Shown: in pieces, positions 1 through 7,051 of the stretch
Position numbering within the stretch: position 1 is the stretch's first letter
Layout of the letters: every line of letters begins with the position of its first letter
Assembly: GCA_035946175.1 (NCBI GenBank)
Contig: DASYZQ010000016.1
Location: 1-11,915 of the forward strand
Source: DASYZQ01 sp035946175
GTDB taxonomy: Bacteria > Patescibacteriota > Saccharimonadia > Saccharimonadales > UBA4665
Length of the DNA stretch: 11,915 nucleotides
Direction of reading: 5' to 3'
Program-made: the position numbers and the translations under genes
The notes under the pieces: model-generated
Seen by the model: only the letters and a program-made list of their open reading frames with translations
Database searches by the model: none
What the model was told of the DNA's origin: nothing

Positions 1-56
1 AACTGCATAGCAGTAGCTCTCGCCTTAGGTAGTAAGGGATTGTTAGAATAGCTCAT
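1..56 (-). CDS. IS transposase/integrase, N-terminal fragment (left copy)
   Basis: This is the first 18 codons of a gene that starts at 56 and leaves the window. It reads MSYSNNPLLPKARATAMQ. A Shine-Dalgarno site (AGGAG, minus strand) lies about 10 nt before the ATG. The opening 'NNPLLPKARA' resembles the stretch before the helix-turn-helix of IS481/integrase-core transposases in CPR bacteria; this comes from memory of the family, and 18 residues are too few for proof. The gene is cut by the contig end, so nothing can be said about whether the full copy is intact. Confidence 0.55.
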   Translation of the reverse strand, partial: MSYSNNPLLPKARATAMQ

Positions 57-57
57 A

Positions 58-107
58 CGGCTGTTCTCCTGTTTAGATGTAGTAGTCCTTACAGTGTAGA
101 ACAGCCG
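58..107 (-). promoter_or_regulatory. Inverted repeat covering the transposase ribosome-binding site (left copy)
   Basis: A perfect 10-bp inverted repeat (CGGCTGTTCT / AGAACAGCCG, arms 98-107 and 58-67) with a 30-nt loop ends one base before the ATG. The arm next to the start overlaps the end of the Shine-Dalgarno site. Folded in the mRNA, it could hide the site. Several IS elements use such structures to block translation from read-through transcripts; that role here is inference. Confidence 0.5.
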
Positions 108-147
108 GTTTTTAGTGTTGCAGAGGTGGTGAGGTAGTACGCTTAAT

Positions 148-176
148 TTGACGATAAGCATTTTTTATAGTATAAT
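148..176 (+). promoter_or_regulatory. Sigma-70-type promoter for the gene at 216
   Basis: TTGACG (148-153) and TATAAT (171-176) are separated by 17 bases, close to the housekeeping consensus. Transcription would start near 183, giving a leader of about 33 nt with an AGAGG ribosome-binding site before the ATG at 216. The -35 box begins 6 bases outside the IS edge, so the promoter belongs to the flanking DNA and is not a hybrid made by the IS. Confidence 0.75.
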
Positions 177-215
177 GATCTCTAAGTATAGAATTTAGAA
201 TTCTAAGAGGTCAAC

Positions 216-1085
216 ATGTCTGAAAGTCCATTGTGGAAACATTACGATGAACAACGCGAAGCTGAAGCTCAGCGGCTTTTAGCTGAGCAGGCCGAAAGGG
301 CTAGACAGGTCAAAGAGAAGGCTGAAGCGGATGCAGCCGAGTGGGAAAGCCAGGTACAAGAAGCAAAACGTGCTTTGCGTAGAGAACTTGAAAAGGATGA
401 AATGCCGCGCAATATAGCCGATGCAGTGAGGGCCGATGCTGTAGCGACTGCTCAATATATCAAGGAGCATGGCGGTAAAACAGAGATCTCTATTGAAGCT
501 GGCCCTTGTATGCCCGAGCCACCCCCCGGCACTGCAAGAGCATGGACTCGCAGACGATACGAGAAGGAGAAGATACTAGCACAGCAACAACGCCAAGTGA
601 TAGCGCAGGGCTGGCATATCTATGGAGCAAACCATTTAATTGCAGTAGAGCGTGAGGTCGGGCCTCCTGAATGGTACCAGGGTGGCAATTTCACAGATGA
701 TCCAAACTTGATGAGCTATTCCCCTTATGCGACATTCTACGACAGCAACTATAGGGGCCTTATCCTGGATGATACAGGCCAACTAATGGTTTATAATTAC
801 TTCCCAAGTGGTAATCCGAGCCGTCAGGCTGGCCCATTGCCAGTCGACGAGCTACCGCCGAAACTGTTCTTGCGTCCTTCTGTAAAACGTGAACCTGCTT
901 ACTACAGTGAACAGCCTGACTATCAGGACCTTGTCTGTCCTGATATCATTCCAGTAACTCTTGACCAGCTTGCCCCTCAACAAAGCGTTAGACCAGGAAC
1001 CGCTCTAGAAGAGCAGCCTTTGGTTACATGGTGGCGCGACCAACTGACAGACTGTGTTATGCGTACTTGTCCACCACCGAGATAA
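216..1085 (+). CDS. Unknown coiled-coil protein, 289 aa
   Basis: I do not recognise this protein. Residues about 8-65 are rich in Glu, Ala, Gln, Arg and Lys and should form a long charged helix or coiled coil. A Pro-rich linker follows (PEPPPG, about 100-105), then a second charged helix (about 110-130). The rest is rich in Tyr, Trp and Pro, with a possible small beta domain (about 130-200, including GLILDDTGQLMVYNYF) and a Pro-rich tail ending CPPPR. There is no signal peptide or membrane segment, so it is probably cytoplasmic. The start is supported by AGAGG six bases upstream and a strong promoter at 148-176. It is the only plus-strand gene on this side and lies next to the left IS copy, convergent with the surface block. 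A scaffold or structural role is possible but unsupported. Confidence 0.8.
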   Translation: MSESPLWKHYDEQREAEAQRLLAEQAERARQVKEKAEADAAEWESQVQEAKRALRRELEKDEMPRNIADAVRADAVATAQYIKEHGGKTEISIEAGPCMPEPPPGTARAWTRRRYEKEKILAQQQRQVIAQGWHIYGANHLIAVEREVGPPEWYQGGNFTDDPNLMSYSPYATFYDSNYRGLILDDTGQLMVYNYFPSGNPSRQAGPLPVDELPPKLFLRPSVKREPAYYSEQPDYQDLVCPDIIPVTLDQLAPQQSVRPGTALEEQPLVTWWRDQLTDCVMRTCPPPR

Positions 1086-1204
1086 AAGAGTGATGATATT
1101 CAATAAGAAGGTTTGGCCTTCGGTATACTCCCCGCAACTTTTGAGGTAGATGACATTGCCCCCAGGGCGCCTCATTCGTTATATAGCTCAGATTAGAGTT
1201 TGGA

Positions 1205-2149
1205 CTACCTTTTTATTGAATAGAGCATTTTCCGTGGCGCAAACTTCCGAAGGATATAGACCATCACCAGGAGGATAATTATCACGATGGTGGCAATAAC
1301 CGGCTTGCTAATATAGAGAAATCGCTGTTCTGAAATTGAGTAACCTGCTTGCCCATCATGGCTATATACCACTCGTGCTGTATAGATACCTGGCCACAAG
1401 CGGTCCGTGACTTGATTCATCGGCACCGAGAATAGTCCGTTCGATTGCGGCAGTACTAATCCCGAATTAACGTTGAGCTGTCCCTGCGATACAACATGGT
1501 GGGAACTGTCTATAATCTGAACGACACCCCGCGGGGTCGATTGTGTATTACCGTCGTTTTGTAATACCACAATCATGCTTTTCGGAAAGTTGGCCGTAAA
1601 CGAACCTGGTAGTGAGTTGGTCACGCGTAACATCTGTGTGCCGTTGCCGTAGGTAGCCACAAACAACAAGCTGGCTAATCCTTCATTAACCATAACGTGA
1701 TTGCCTTTGGGGCTCAGGACAGGCTGCAATGCGAATAATATGGCCGCGTAATGGCCACCCGCGGCTAGACTATCGATCCTGTTGATTGTTACAGGGACGA
1801 ATGCCGTTTGGTTCGGAGCGAGGACTATTTGGGTTTGCCCTAGACTAAGATTATTCACTAGGCCGTGGGGGTTGCCGGCATCAGTTTGTGTATCTGAAAT
1901 AAAATGTATGCCGCCATTTTGATTGAGTGAAGAGAAATCCTCCGCTGATATGCCAATGGTTACTGTGTACGGCAGATGATTCGTAACCTGTTCCTGGTAG
2001 ATAGCTGATTGTTGGCTCTGTGTCAGGTTGATCTGTTTAATGGTTGGCGTAATAACGATACCCACAGTGGAAGCACCAGCATCAGCTCGGTTTAATCCAA
2101 AGACTGCGACATATATGATTGCCGCTAATATAACAACGATGCGCTTCAT
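1205..2149 (-). CDS. Membrane-anchored DUF916/WxL-cluster-like surface protein, second of a pair
   Basis: From the ATG at 2149 the product has 314 residues: a signal sequence (about 1-24, ending RADAG), two beta-rich extracellular regions (about 28-145 and 150-275), a membrane helix (about 282-300) and a short basic tail (RKFAPRKMLYSIKR). It shares landmarks with its upstream neighbour in the same order: 'GHYAAILF', 'NDGN....PRG', 'VLPQSNGLF' and 'PGIYTARVVY'. This is the architecture of DUF916 proteins of Firmicutes WxL clusters, in which the first domain binds peptidoglycan and the second binds partners. The frame is open 38 codons further, but those codons overlap the neighbour and do not look like a signal peptide. 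Start and upstream stop form ATGA, with no clear Shine-Dalgarno, so translation is probably coupled. The family assignment is by architecture and motif, not by search. Confidence 0.75.
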   Translation of the reverse strand: MKRIVVILAAIIYVAVFGLNRADAGASTVGIVITPTIKQINLTQSQQSAIYQEQVTNHLPYTVTIGISAEDFSSLNQNGGIHFISDTQTDAGNPHGLVNNLSLGQTQIVLAPNQTAFVPVTINRIDSLAAGGHYAAILFALQPVLSPKGNHVMVNEGLASLLFVATYGNGTQMLRVTNSLPGSFTANFPKSMIVVLQNDGNTQSTPRGVVQIIDSSHHVVSQGQLNVNSGLVLPQSNGLFSVPMNQVTDRLWPGIYTARVVYSHDGQAGYSISEQRFLYISKPVIATIVIIILLVMVYILRKFAPRKMLYSIKR

Positions 2150-3252
2150 CGTCTGCTGCGCTTGCTGGGTCTTTGGATCGTTTTTACTATGATGCGGATA
2201 ATCGTCCAGACACCAAGGCCGATGAGTAACAAAAATAACGCGATCCCTAGAACTAGAAACCAAGGGATAACCCAGAAGCTGAGCTGGCCTGTTATGGGTA
2301 CATCCCGAACACCGTTGTTATATACAAGAACGAGTTTGGCATAATACTTGCCGAAACGAAATGACGAAATGTGTGTAAAATCCCAGTGTAGCTGCTGCAG
2401 CGGCTGGCCCTTTTTGTCGGCAACAACTTGTCCGTCGAGCTGCTTATACTGATAAATCGGGAAGCCGTTTTCCCAGGCTACCTGGAAAAGACGATCCGTT
2501 CCTGGCAGCACATTCCCTTGAGCGCTATTAACCGACAATGTATCAATAGGCTGACCATTAGGTGTACGAGAGATAAATACATTACCCCCGGGAGCAAGAT
2601 GGATATTCCCTGTATTATGGACAAGCACATTGAAGGTAGCTGGTAGGAATTGGTAGCTTCCCTTGAGCGAAGAAAAACTGTTGACGCTTAACTGCTGTTT
2701 TGCACCAGGTGAGAGGGCATTGACAAGCACGAAAACAGCGTTAGCACTTTTCAGGGCATTTGCGTTTTGCCCGGCAGATGGCAATGCAAGCACGGGATGA
2801 AACAGCACCGCATAGTAATAACCCAGGGCTGCCGATTTCGGCAGCGATATAGTCATAGTAATTGGCTGCCAGACTTGGGGCTGGGCGATAAACGATGTTG
2901 TCGAAAAATGTACCCAGCTTATCGCAGGATCATCCTTTGACGGTTCATAAATAGTTGCTTGGCCCAGGTCCCCGTGAGCTTTGAATTCTCTGAGTGTAAT
3001 CTGGATAGGGAGTGCCGCGACAGTATCATTCATAAGGTGCAGGGTCGTTGTTATGGTCGAGCCTGGAGCGCCTGACAGATCCGTCGAAACGGGGCTGGTT
3101 GTCAATGATGAGCCGGGACCGGCTGCCGTCGCGGCTGGAATGGTGGCGATACTCCAGGCGAGGGAACATAAGAAGCTAACTACGATCGCTGTTATGCGCC
3201 AATTTATTTGTTTATCTATCAGTCTGATTGTATGAAACATACGTCCATTCAT
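2146..3252 (-). CDS. Membrane-anchored DUF916/WxL-cluster-like surface protein, first of a pair
   Basis: The product has 368 residues: a signal sequence (hydrophobic about 20-44, ending ATAAG), an Ig-like region (about 48-185) with the opening 'TTSPVSTDLSGAPGSTI' and the motif 'GYYYAVLF' (144-151), a second beta-rich region (about 187-322) with 'HNTGNIHLAPGGNVFI' and 'VLPGTDRLFQV', a membrane helix (about 326-356) and a basic tail (RPSKRSRR). The layout is that of WxL-cluster DUF916 proteins: N-terminal wall-binding domain, partner-binding domain, C-terminal anchor. AGAGAG lies 8 bases before the ATG at 3252. Its stop overlaps the start of the next gene (ATGA). The two proteins are diverged paralogues and may form a heteromeric complex; that is inference. 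Confidence 0.78.
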   Translation of the reverse strand: MNGRMFHTIRLIDKQINWRITAIVVSFLCSLAWSIATIPAATAAGPGSSLTTSPVSTDLSGAPGSTITTTLHLMNDTVAALPIQITLREFKAHGDLGQATIYEPSKDDPAISWVHFSTTSFIAQPQVWQPITMTISLPKSAALGYYYAVLFHPVLALPSAGQNANALKSANAVFVLVNALSPGAKQQLSVNSFSSLKGSYQFLPATFNVLVHNTGNIHLAPGGNVFISRTPNGQPIDTLSVNSAQGNVLPGTDRLFQVAWENGFPIYQYKQLDGQVVADKKGQPLQQLHWDFTHISSFRFGKYYAKLVLVYNNGVRDVPITGQLSFWVIPWFLVLGIALFLLLIGLGVWTIIRIIVKTIQRPSKRSRR

Positions 3253-3435
3253 CTTGCATGCTCTCTAACGATAGTTTGCGCTTGCGCGCCTTAATTTTTT
3301 TCAGCCCGATATTTTCACCCATGGCTTAGTCGATTGCCAAGATGACGTAGCTGAACTATACGCATAATACTACATCATATCTGCATACAATCAGAGTCTT
3401 ACTAATCTTTTGTATAATCTAACGACTAGTGCAGC

Positions 3436-4482
3436 TTAAAAGCTACCGGCGCCAACAAACGTCAGTGTATCCGCGTAATCTGATGCATAAGGTGTGATCC
3501 CGGATATTGCTGCGTATTCTTTCACCGTCACTTGGGCATTTACTGCAGTACCGGTTGATTTTGCAATCAAATTCTCACTAGTATTTAACCCTGCGCCATT
3601 GCCTGAGCCAGAAGAGCTATATGGGTTAGTTAGACTTGTCGTACCACCTCCTGAGCCTTGCTGGGTGATGGTTGCCCCGCTGAGATAGCCTTCCGTCCCA
3701 GCGGCCAGGCTAGAATTGGCTGTTGCCGCTGCTGCTGTGATCGTATGTGAAGTGGTAGGCGAGTTCAACCCGGTGCTGCTGTCGGAGCCATATAGGAACC
3801 AGCCGTATTTCGCATTGGTATTGACCGTAAACAGCACTCCTGCTGTGCCGGCAACTGAACCTGTAGACAAGGTGCCGAGCGGATCTGAGCTCCCGCCGAC
3901 TGTTAAGGTAAATGTCTGTGGTACTGTCGCTGTTACCGATACAGTATCAGCACTTAGGATATCGAGTTGTACGGTTTGAGCAGCATCGGTGCCGGCAGTA
4001 ATAATGGCCGTATCTGCCGCTGTACCCGAGCTCGGGTTAGTGACGGAAGTGCCAGTTAAAACACCACAGTATGATGTACTGCCAGTCAAAGCCGTCATTG
4101 ACGACAGAGTAATTGTAGTACCGCTGCCTGCAGCGGTTGGCGAGCCGGGCAGATTGTGGCTGGCTCCAGTGATAGCTGAGTTTGTACAGTTTACAGTGTT
4201 ATATGTTTGGGAATATGTCTGGCTCGTTGCCACAATACCATTCGTCGTACCGGTATATTGCGGGAATTGAATAGTCATCGTGGTACCTGTGTTGCCGGAA
4301 GACGTGGTAAATTCAAAGATAACGGCAGATGCTCCGCCAGCTGCCATGTTTGTCAGTATAACCGATGAATTAGTCAGATTAGTTGCATAGGCCGATTGGG
4401 CAACCATCAATTGAACTACGATCAAACCTAATCCAACAGTCAAAGCCTGGGCTCTAGATAACCGATTCTTTATTCTCTGCAT
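3436..4482 (-). CDS. Secreted surface protein with a WxL-like C-terminal domain, 348 aa
   Basis: A signal peptide (about 1-33, cut probable after AYA) is followed by a Ser/Thr/Gly-rich, Lys-poor mature protein. The N-terminal region (about 35-175) is beta-rich, starts 'NLTNSSVILTNMAAGGAS', and has two Cys (99 and 139) that could form a disulfide. The C-terminal domain (about 183-348) is shared with the protein at 4628-5674: 'GLNSP' (238-242), 'EGY' (264-266), 'NPY' and the tail 'DYADTLTFVGAGSF'. Position and context suggest a job like that of the WxL domain, which attaches secreted proteins to the wall or to DUF916 partners. There is no membrane anchor and no sortase motif. The start is preceded by a purine-rich stretch with GAGA and GGA. 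A pilin-like or adhesin role is possible. Confidence 0.75.
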   Translation of the reverse strand: MQRIKNRLSRAQALTVGLGLIVVQLMVAQSAYATNLTNSSVILTNMAAGGASAVIFEFTTSSGNTGTTMTIQFPQYTGTTNGIVATSQTYSQTYNTVNCTNSAITGASHNLPGSPTAAGSGTTITLSSMTALTGSTSYCGVLTGTSVTNPSSGTAADTAIITAGTDAAQTVQLDILSADTVSVTATVPQTFTLTVGGSSDPLGTLSTGSVAGTAGVLFTVNTNAKYGWFLYGSDSSTGLNSPTTSHTITAAAATANSSLAAGTEGYLSGATITQQGSGGGTTSLTNPYSSSGSGNGAGLNTSENLIAKSTGTAVNAQVTVKEYAAISGITPYASDYADTLTFVGAGSF

Positions 4483-4627
4483 TTTTTCTCTTTTTCCTTT
4501 TAATTACGTATAAGCTTAAGCGATAAACAGGCACAGTGTCAAATTTTTATCAGGTTATTATTGCGTTCGCTACTACCCATGAAAATATTTGTTCTAGTCG
4601 CATACTTCTGTGGTTTCGAGAACCGGG
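4483..4627 (-). promoter_or_regulatory. Intergenic region with a perfect -35 box
   Basis: This 145-bp gap separates the two secreted-protein genes. On the minus strand a perfect TTGACA lies at 4542-4537, but the base window 17 bases on (TTAAGC) is a poor -10; a better box (TATACG, 4512-4507) is 24 bases away, too far. A promoter for the gene at 4482 is therefore likely but its exact site is uncertain. I see no terminator with a T-run after the stop at 4628. Confidence 0.35.
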
Positions 4628-5674
4628 CTAAAAATTTCCTGCTGCAACAAAGGTGAGCGTTTCGGAATAGTCTGAACTGTACGGTGTGCTGATGGAGGAC
4701 TTAGCTTGTAGATTGGCGTTCGCCGATCCACCGACAATGGCAGCGGCAGTGGTAAGTATCTGGTGTTCTGATGTGCTCTCAGCCCCGACTGTATTGCTGG
4801 TTCCATTAAAGGGGTTGACAGTAGACAATGGCCCCCCAGATGTTTGGGTGGGATTGGTTGCCTGTACGCCAAAACCTTCTGACTGGGTGGCCAGGTTGCC
4901 TGAGTATGCGGCGATGATATGACCCTGTGATGGACTATTGAGACCGGTGTTTTGACCGGATATATATACTGAGCCACCAGAGGCGCTGTTGGTTGCAAAG
5001 TTAAATATCAAGTTGGAGCTAATTGTAGGTGAAGCACCGGGAACGATACTGCCCATACTGATGGAGCTGGGTGAAATACTGAAGGTCATGGTAGGGCTCC
5101 CAGTTGTGGCGCTCTGTGAAGCGCCCAGTGTGGTAGTAGTAAATAAACCTTGCTTGGCAGAGACTTCCACATAATAGGTTGTGCTGGGGTTTAAGCCGGT
5201 GATGTATGAGCCACTCGATCCACCCCAAGTTGTATATGTTTGATAAACGGGCGAACTGCCAACAATCCCCGACGCTTGCACATAATTGGGTGATCCTGCA
5301 ATGCTATTGGCCCAAATTGCTATAGCGAATGAGACGTCTGCAGGGTAGTTGGAGCTGCCGGCATTATCGTTCAGCACTACCAGCAGTTTATTGTAAAATG
5401 TGATGCCGCCATTACTATTACTGAGCGTTGGCGCCAGAGGTACGCTGAGTTGCTCGGTCTGGACGCCTCCGGCACTACCGGTTTTTGTCGTACTGCTTGT
5501 CTTGTTCGTAGCCGTCTCACCAATACCGGCCTGCGCCTTATATGTTGTCGAGGCGCTGCTGTTGGTCGAGCCAGGACCAATGCTGTAGCTGTTGAGGGAG
5601 TAATTTGGACTAGTCGAAAACGTGGCGAACAGTAATAGCCCGACTCCCGATAGCCCCCATGCATACCTAAACAT
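4628..5674 (-). CDS. Secreted surface protein with Fn3-like and WxL-like C-terminal domains, 348 aa
   Basis: A short hydrophobic signal segment (about 3-20) is followed by a Ser/Thr-rich linker containing 'TTYKAQAGIGE' (43-53), a fibronectin-III-like region (about 78-194, with 'GLNPSTTYYVEVSAKQG' as its typical late strands), and a C-terminal domain (about 196-348) shared with the protein at 3436-4482: 'GLNSP' (244-248), 'EGF' (266-268), 'NPF' and the tail 'DYSETLTFVAAGNF'. The two proteins have the same length and the tail falls at the same residues, though their N-terminal halves are unrelated. It has no membrane anchor. No Shine-Dalgarno precedes the ATG; a -10 box 8 bases upstream suggests a leaderless mRNA. 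Likely exported and held at the surface by its tail domain, perhaps through the DUF916-like partners. Confidence 0.75.
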   Translation of the reverse strand: MFRYAWGLSGVGLLLFATFSTSPNYSLNSYSIGPGSTNSSASTTYKAQAGIGETATNKTSSTTKTGSAGGVQTEQLSVPLAPTLSNSNGGITFYNKLLVVLNDNAGSSNYPADVSFAIAIWANSIAGSPNYVQASGIVGSSPVYQTYTTWGGSSGSYITGLNPSTTYYVEVSAKQGLFTTTTLGASQSATTGSPTMTFSISPSSISMGSIVPGASPTISSNLIFNFATNSASGGSVYISGQNTGLNSPSQGHIIAAYSGNLATQSEGFGVQATNPTQTSGGPLSTVNPFNGTSNTVGAESTSEHQILTTAAAIVGGSANANLQAKSSISTPYSSDYSETLTFVAAGNF

Positions 5675-5682
5675 ATGCGCTT

Positions 5683-5712
5683 ATTATAGAGTGGCAATAG
5701 GCGAGAAGGCAA
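5683..5712 (-). promoter_or_regulatory. Promoter giving a leaderless or near-leaderless mRNA for the gene at 5674
   Basis: On the minus strand TTGCCT (5712-5707) and TATAAT (5688-5683) are separated by 18 bases. TATAAT ends 8 bases before the ATG, so transcription should begin within about two bases of the start codon. No Shine-Dalgarno fits in that space. Confidence 0.55.
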
Positions 5713-5719
5713 TCACCCT

Positions 5720-6310
5720 CTAAGTACGCCATTTCCAGGTGCGAAGTACCATATCGAAGGTATTCTGTAGGTTCGCCGTTCCAGCCGGGTCATCACCGAT
5801 TAGAGATATGGTGGCCTGATATTTGCCATTGCTCAAAAAAGCTAACTTACTGAAGTCACCAACTGAAGTGTCGGTCATGATGTCGGCAGATTGGTCGCCA
5901 ATAATTTTTTGGGATTCGGCGAAAATTTGTGGATGTTCTTTTCTATACAAATAGGCGCTATTGCTACTGAATGATCCAGACGATATCTTATATATTTCAA
6001 TTGCTAAATCCCATGTTTGGACGTCTCGGTAAGTATAGTTGTACATCGCTACCACCGGATAGACCAGCGGGCTATTAGGCTCAACCGCCAGAAGATCGGG
6101 ATAGTCGAAGGATTGATAAGGCCCCATAATAGTGACAGGCTTCATTGATACTGCGGGTGTCGATGAGTTACTGACTTTTGGAAGTGCAATAGTGCCGAAA
6201 GCAGGTTTGCTGATAACTCTATATACGTACGTGGCGACGAGCACGAAACATAGCAGACAACAAAGAGCAATCAGCTTCTTTATTACGCCGCCTTTTTGTA
6301 CCCTCTTCAT
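5720..6310 (-). CDS. Membrane-anchored protein of unknown function, first gene of the surface block
   Basis: I do not recognise this protein. From the ATG at 6310 it has 196 residues: a basic N-terminus (MKRVQKGGVIKK), one membrane helix (about 10-33), then an extracellular domain of about 150 residues with no Cys, rich in Tyr and Ser and ending MVLRTWKWRT. An in-frame TTG at 6349 would add 13 residues (MEHTDLDRVYYHT), but they are not typical ahead of a signal anchor, and that TTG seems to be part of the -35 box. It is followed after 45 bases by the secreted Fn3 protein on the same strand, so it may belong to the same surface apparatus. Confidence 0.65.
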   Translation of the reverse strand: MKRVQKGGVIKKLIALCCLLCFVLVATYVYRVISKPAFGTIALPKVSNSSTPAVSMKPVTIMGPYQSFDYPDLLAVEPNSPLVYPVVAMYNYTYRDVQTWDLAIEIYKISSGSFSSNSAYLYRKEHPQIFAESQKIIGDQSADIMTDTSVGDFSKLAFLSNGKYQATISLIGDDPAGTANLQNTFDMVLRTWKWRT

Positions 6311-6318
6311 TGTATGGT

Positions 6319-6349
6319 AGTATACGCGGTCCAGATCAGTATGCTCCAA
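6319..6349 (-). promoter_or_regulatory. Candidate leaderless promoter for the gene at 6310
   Basis: On the minus strand TATACT (6324-6319) ends exactly 8 bases before the ATG at 6310, the same distance as at 5674. TTGGAG (6349-6344) lies 19 bases further up and is a weak -35 match. No Shine-Dalgarno is present. The match to the arrangement at 5683-5712 is the main support. Confidence 0.42.
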
Positions 6350-6490
6350 GATTACACTATGCCTAATTATTCCACAAAAGTACCGGTATTTGACGGTGGC
6401 AGGTCGAGGTGTTGCGTACCGAAGTGCTTATGTATTACACTACTGCTAGATAAAATTGTTACCACTAAAAGTTAGATAGTAGGAGGGGTC

Positions 6491-7051
6491 ATGGATTTCT
6501 CAAATCGCGGAAGTCGAATTCATCAGCCGCAGGGTGCGCAGGCTACGGCGTCCGAAAATCAAGCAGGAGTGCTACATACTTCACGAAAAAATTCCGGCGA
6601 AGGGCCTGAATGGCTTCGGGTTATCACTGTCGGCGTAGTTATTTGCCTGGCAATTATCACTATGGCGATCGCGGTAGCGTTCTACTATAACGGCAAAGGC
6701 GAGAGCAAATATATCAGTACTGCCAATTATCAGGCCGTCTTCCTTAATAATGGGCAGGTATACTTTGGCAAGGTTAAAGCTCTTAACGATCGTTTTGTTG
6801 ATTTGCAGAACATATTTTATCTGAGTAATCAGTTGAGTCAGACGGGTGTTACCTCAACAGTTAGCAAAACTGCGTCAAACAATTTTTCCCTCAACAAGCT
6901 AGGCTGCGAGTTGCACGGTCCATACGACGAGATGATTATCAATAAAGGGCAGATTACTTTCTGGGAAAACATTAGAGGTGATGGCAAGGTTGCGCAGGCT
7001 ATAAATAAGTGGTATCAGCAAAACCCGAATGGTTTAACATGTAACAGCTAA
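6491..7051 (+). CDS. Conserved CPR-type single-pass membrane protein, 186 aa
   Basis: A polar, disordered N-terminus (about 1-41, cytoplasmic) precedes one membrane helix (about 43-66) and an outer domain with 'YQAVFLNNGQVYFGKV' (79-94), 'FVDLQNIFYL' and 'LGCELHGPYDEMIINKGQI'. I associate this set of motifs with a small protein found widely in Saccharibacteria and other CPR genomes, whose function is unknown to me. A strong Shine-Dalgarno (AGGAGG, 6481-6486) lies 4 bases before the ATG. It diverges from the surface block, with a 180-bp gap between the two starts; a clear promoter is not visible there (TAAAAT at about 6454 is the best -10). A perfect hairpin covers its stop codon. Confidence 0.75.
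   Translation: MDFSNRGSRIHQPQGAQATASENQAGVLHTSRKNSGEGPEWLRVITVGVVICLAIITMAIAVAFYYNGKGESKYISTANYQAVFLNNGQVYFGKVKALNDRFVDLQNIFYLSNQLSQTGVTSTVSKTASNNFSLNKLGCELHGPYDEMIINKGQITFWENIRGDGKVAQAINKWYQQNPNGLTCNS

Larger units (their letters stand above)
1..141 (-). mobile_element. 5' end of an insertion sequence, left inverted copy
   Basis: These bases are the exact reverse complement of 11775-11915; identity stops at 142/11774, which should mark the outer edge of the element. On the minus strand the order is: element end (about 141), a 10-bp inverted repeat, a Shine-Dalgarno site, then an ATG at 56 whose frame runs off the window edge. The window therefore stops inside a gene, which fits a contig cut in a repeated IS better than a natural replicon end. 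The family is not certain; the first residues resemble helix-turn-helix transposases/integrases common in CPR genomes. Confidence 0.7.

Noticed and set aside
1107..1121. Bidirectional terminator between 1085 and 1205
   Set aside because: GAAGG-TTTGG-CCTTC has only 5 pairs and no proper T-run on either side.
2150..2263. N-terminal extension of the 1205-2149 gene to a start at 2263
   Set aside because: The 38 extra residues overlap the end of the upstream gene, are polar and spoil a good signal peptide; the ATGA overlap at 2149 is the normal arrangement.
3253..3435. A promoter in the gap before the 3252 gene
   Set aside because: TTGTAT and TATTAT on the minus strand are only 15 bases apart and no other pair fits; transcription may read through from the gene at 4482. 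No feature is claimed.
3989..4270. Long plus-strand frames inside the 3436-4482 gene
   Set aside because: They are antisense to a protein with a signal peptide and a domain shared with its neighbour; such frames arise from its Ser/Thr/Gly-rich codons.
6311..6349. TTG start at 6349 for the gene beginning at 6310
   Set aside because: The 13 extra residues are acidic and polar ahead of a basic signal anchor, there is no Shine-Dalgarno, and the TTG coincides with the -35 box of the candidate promoter.
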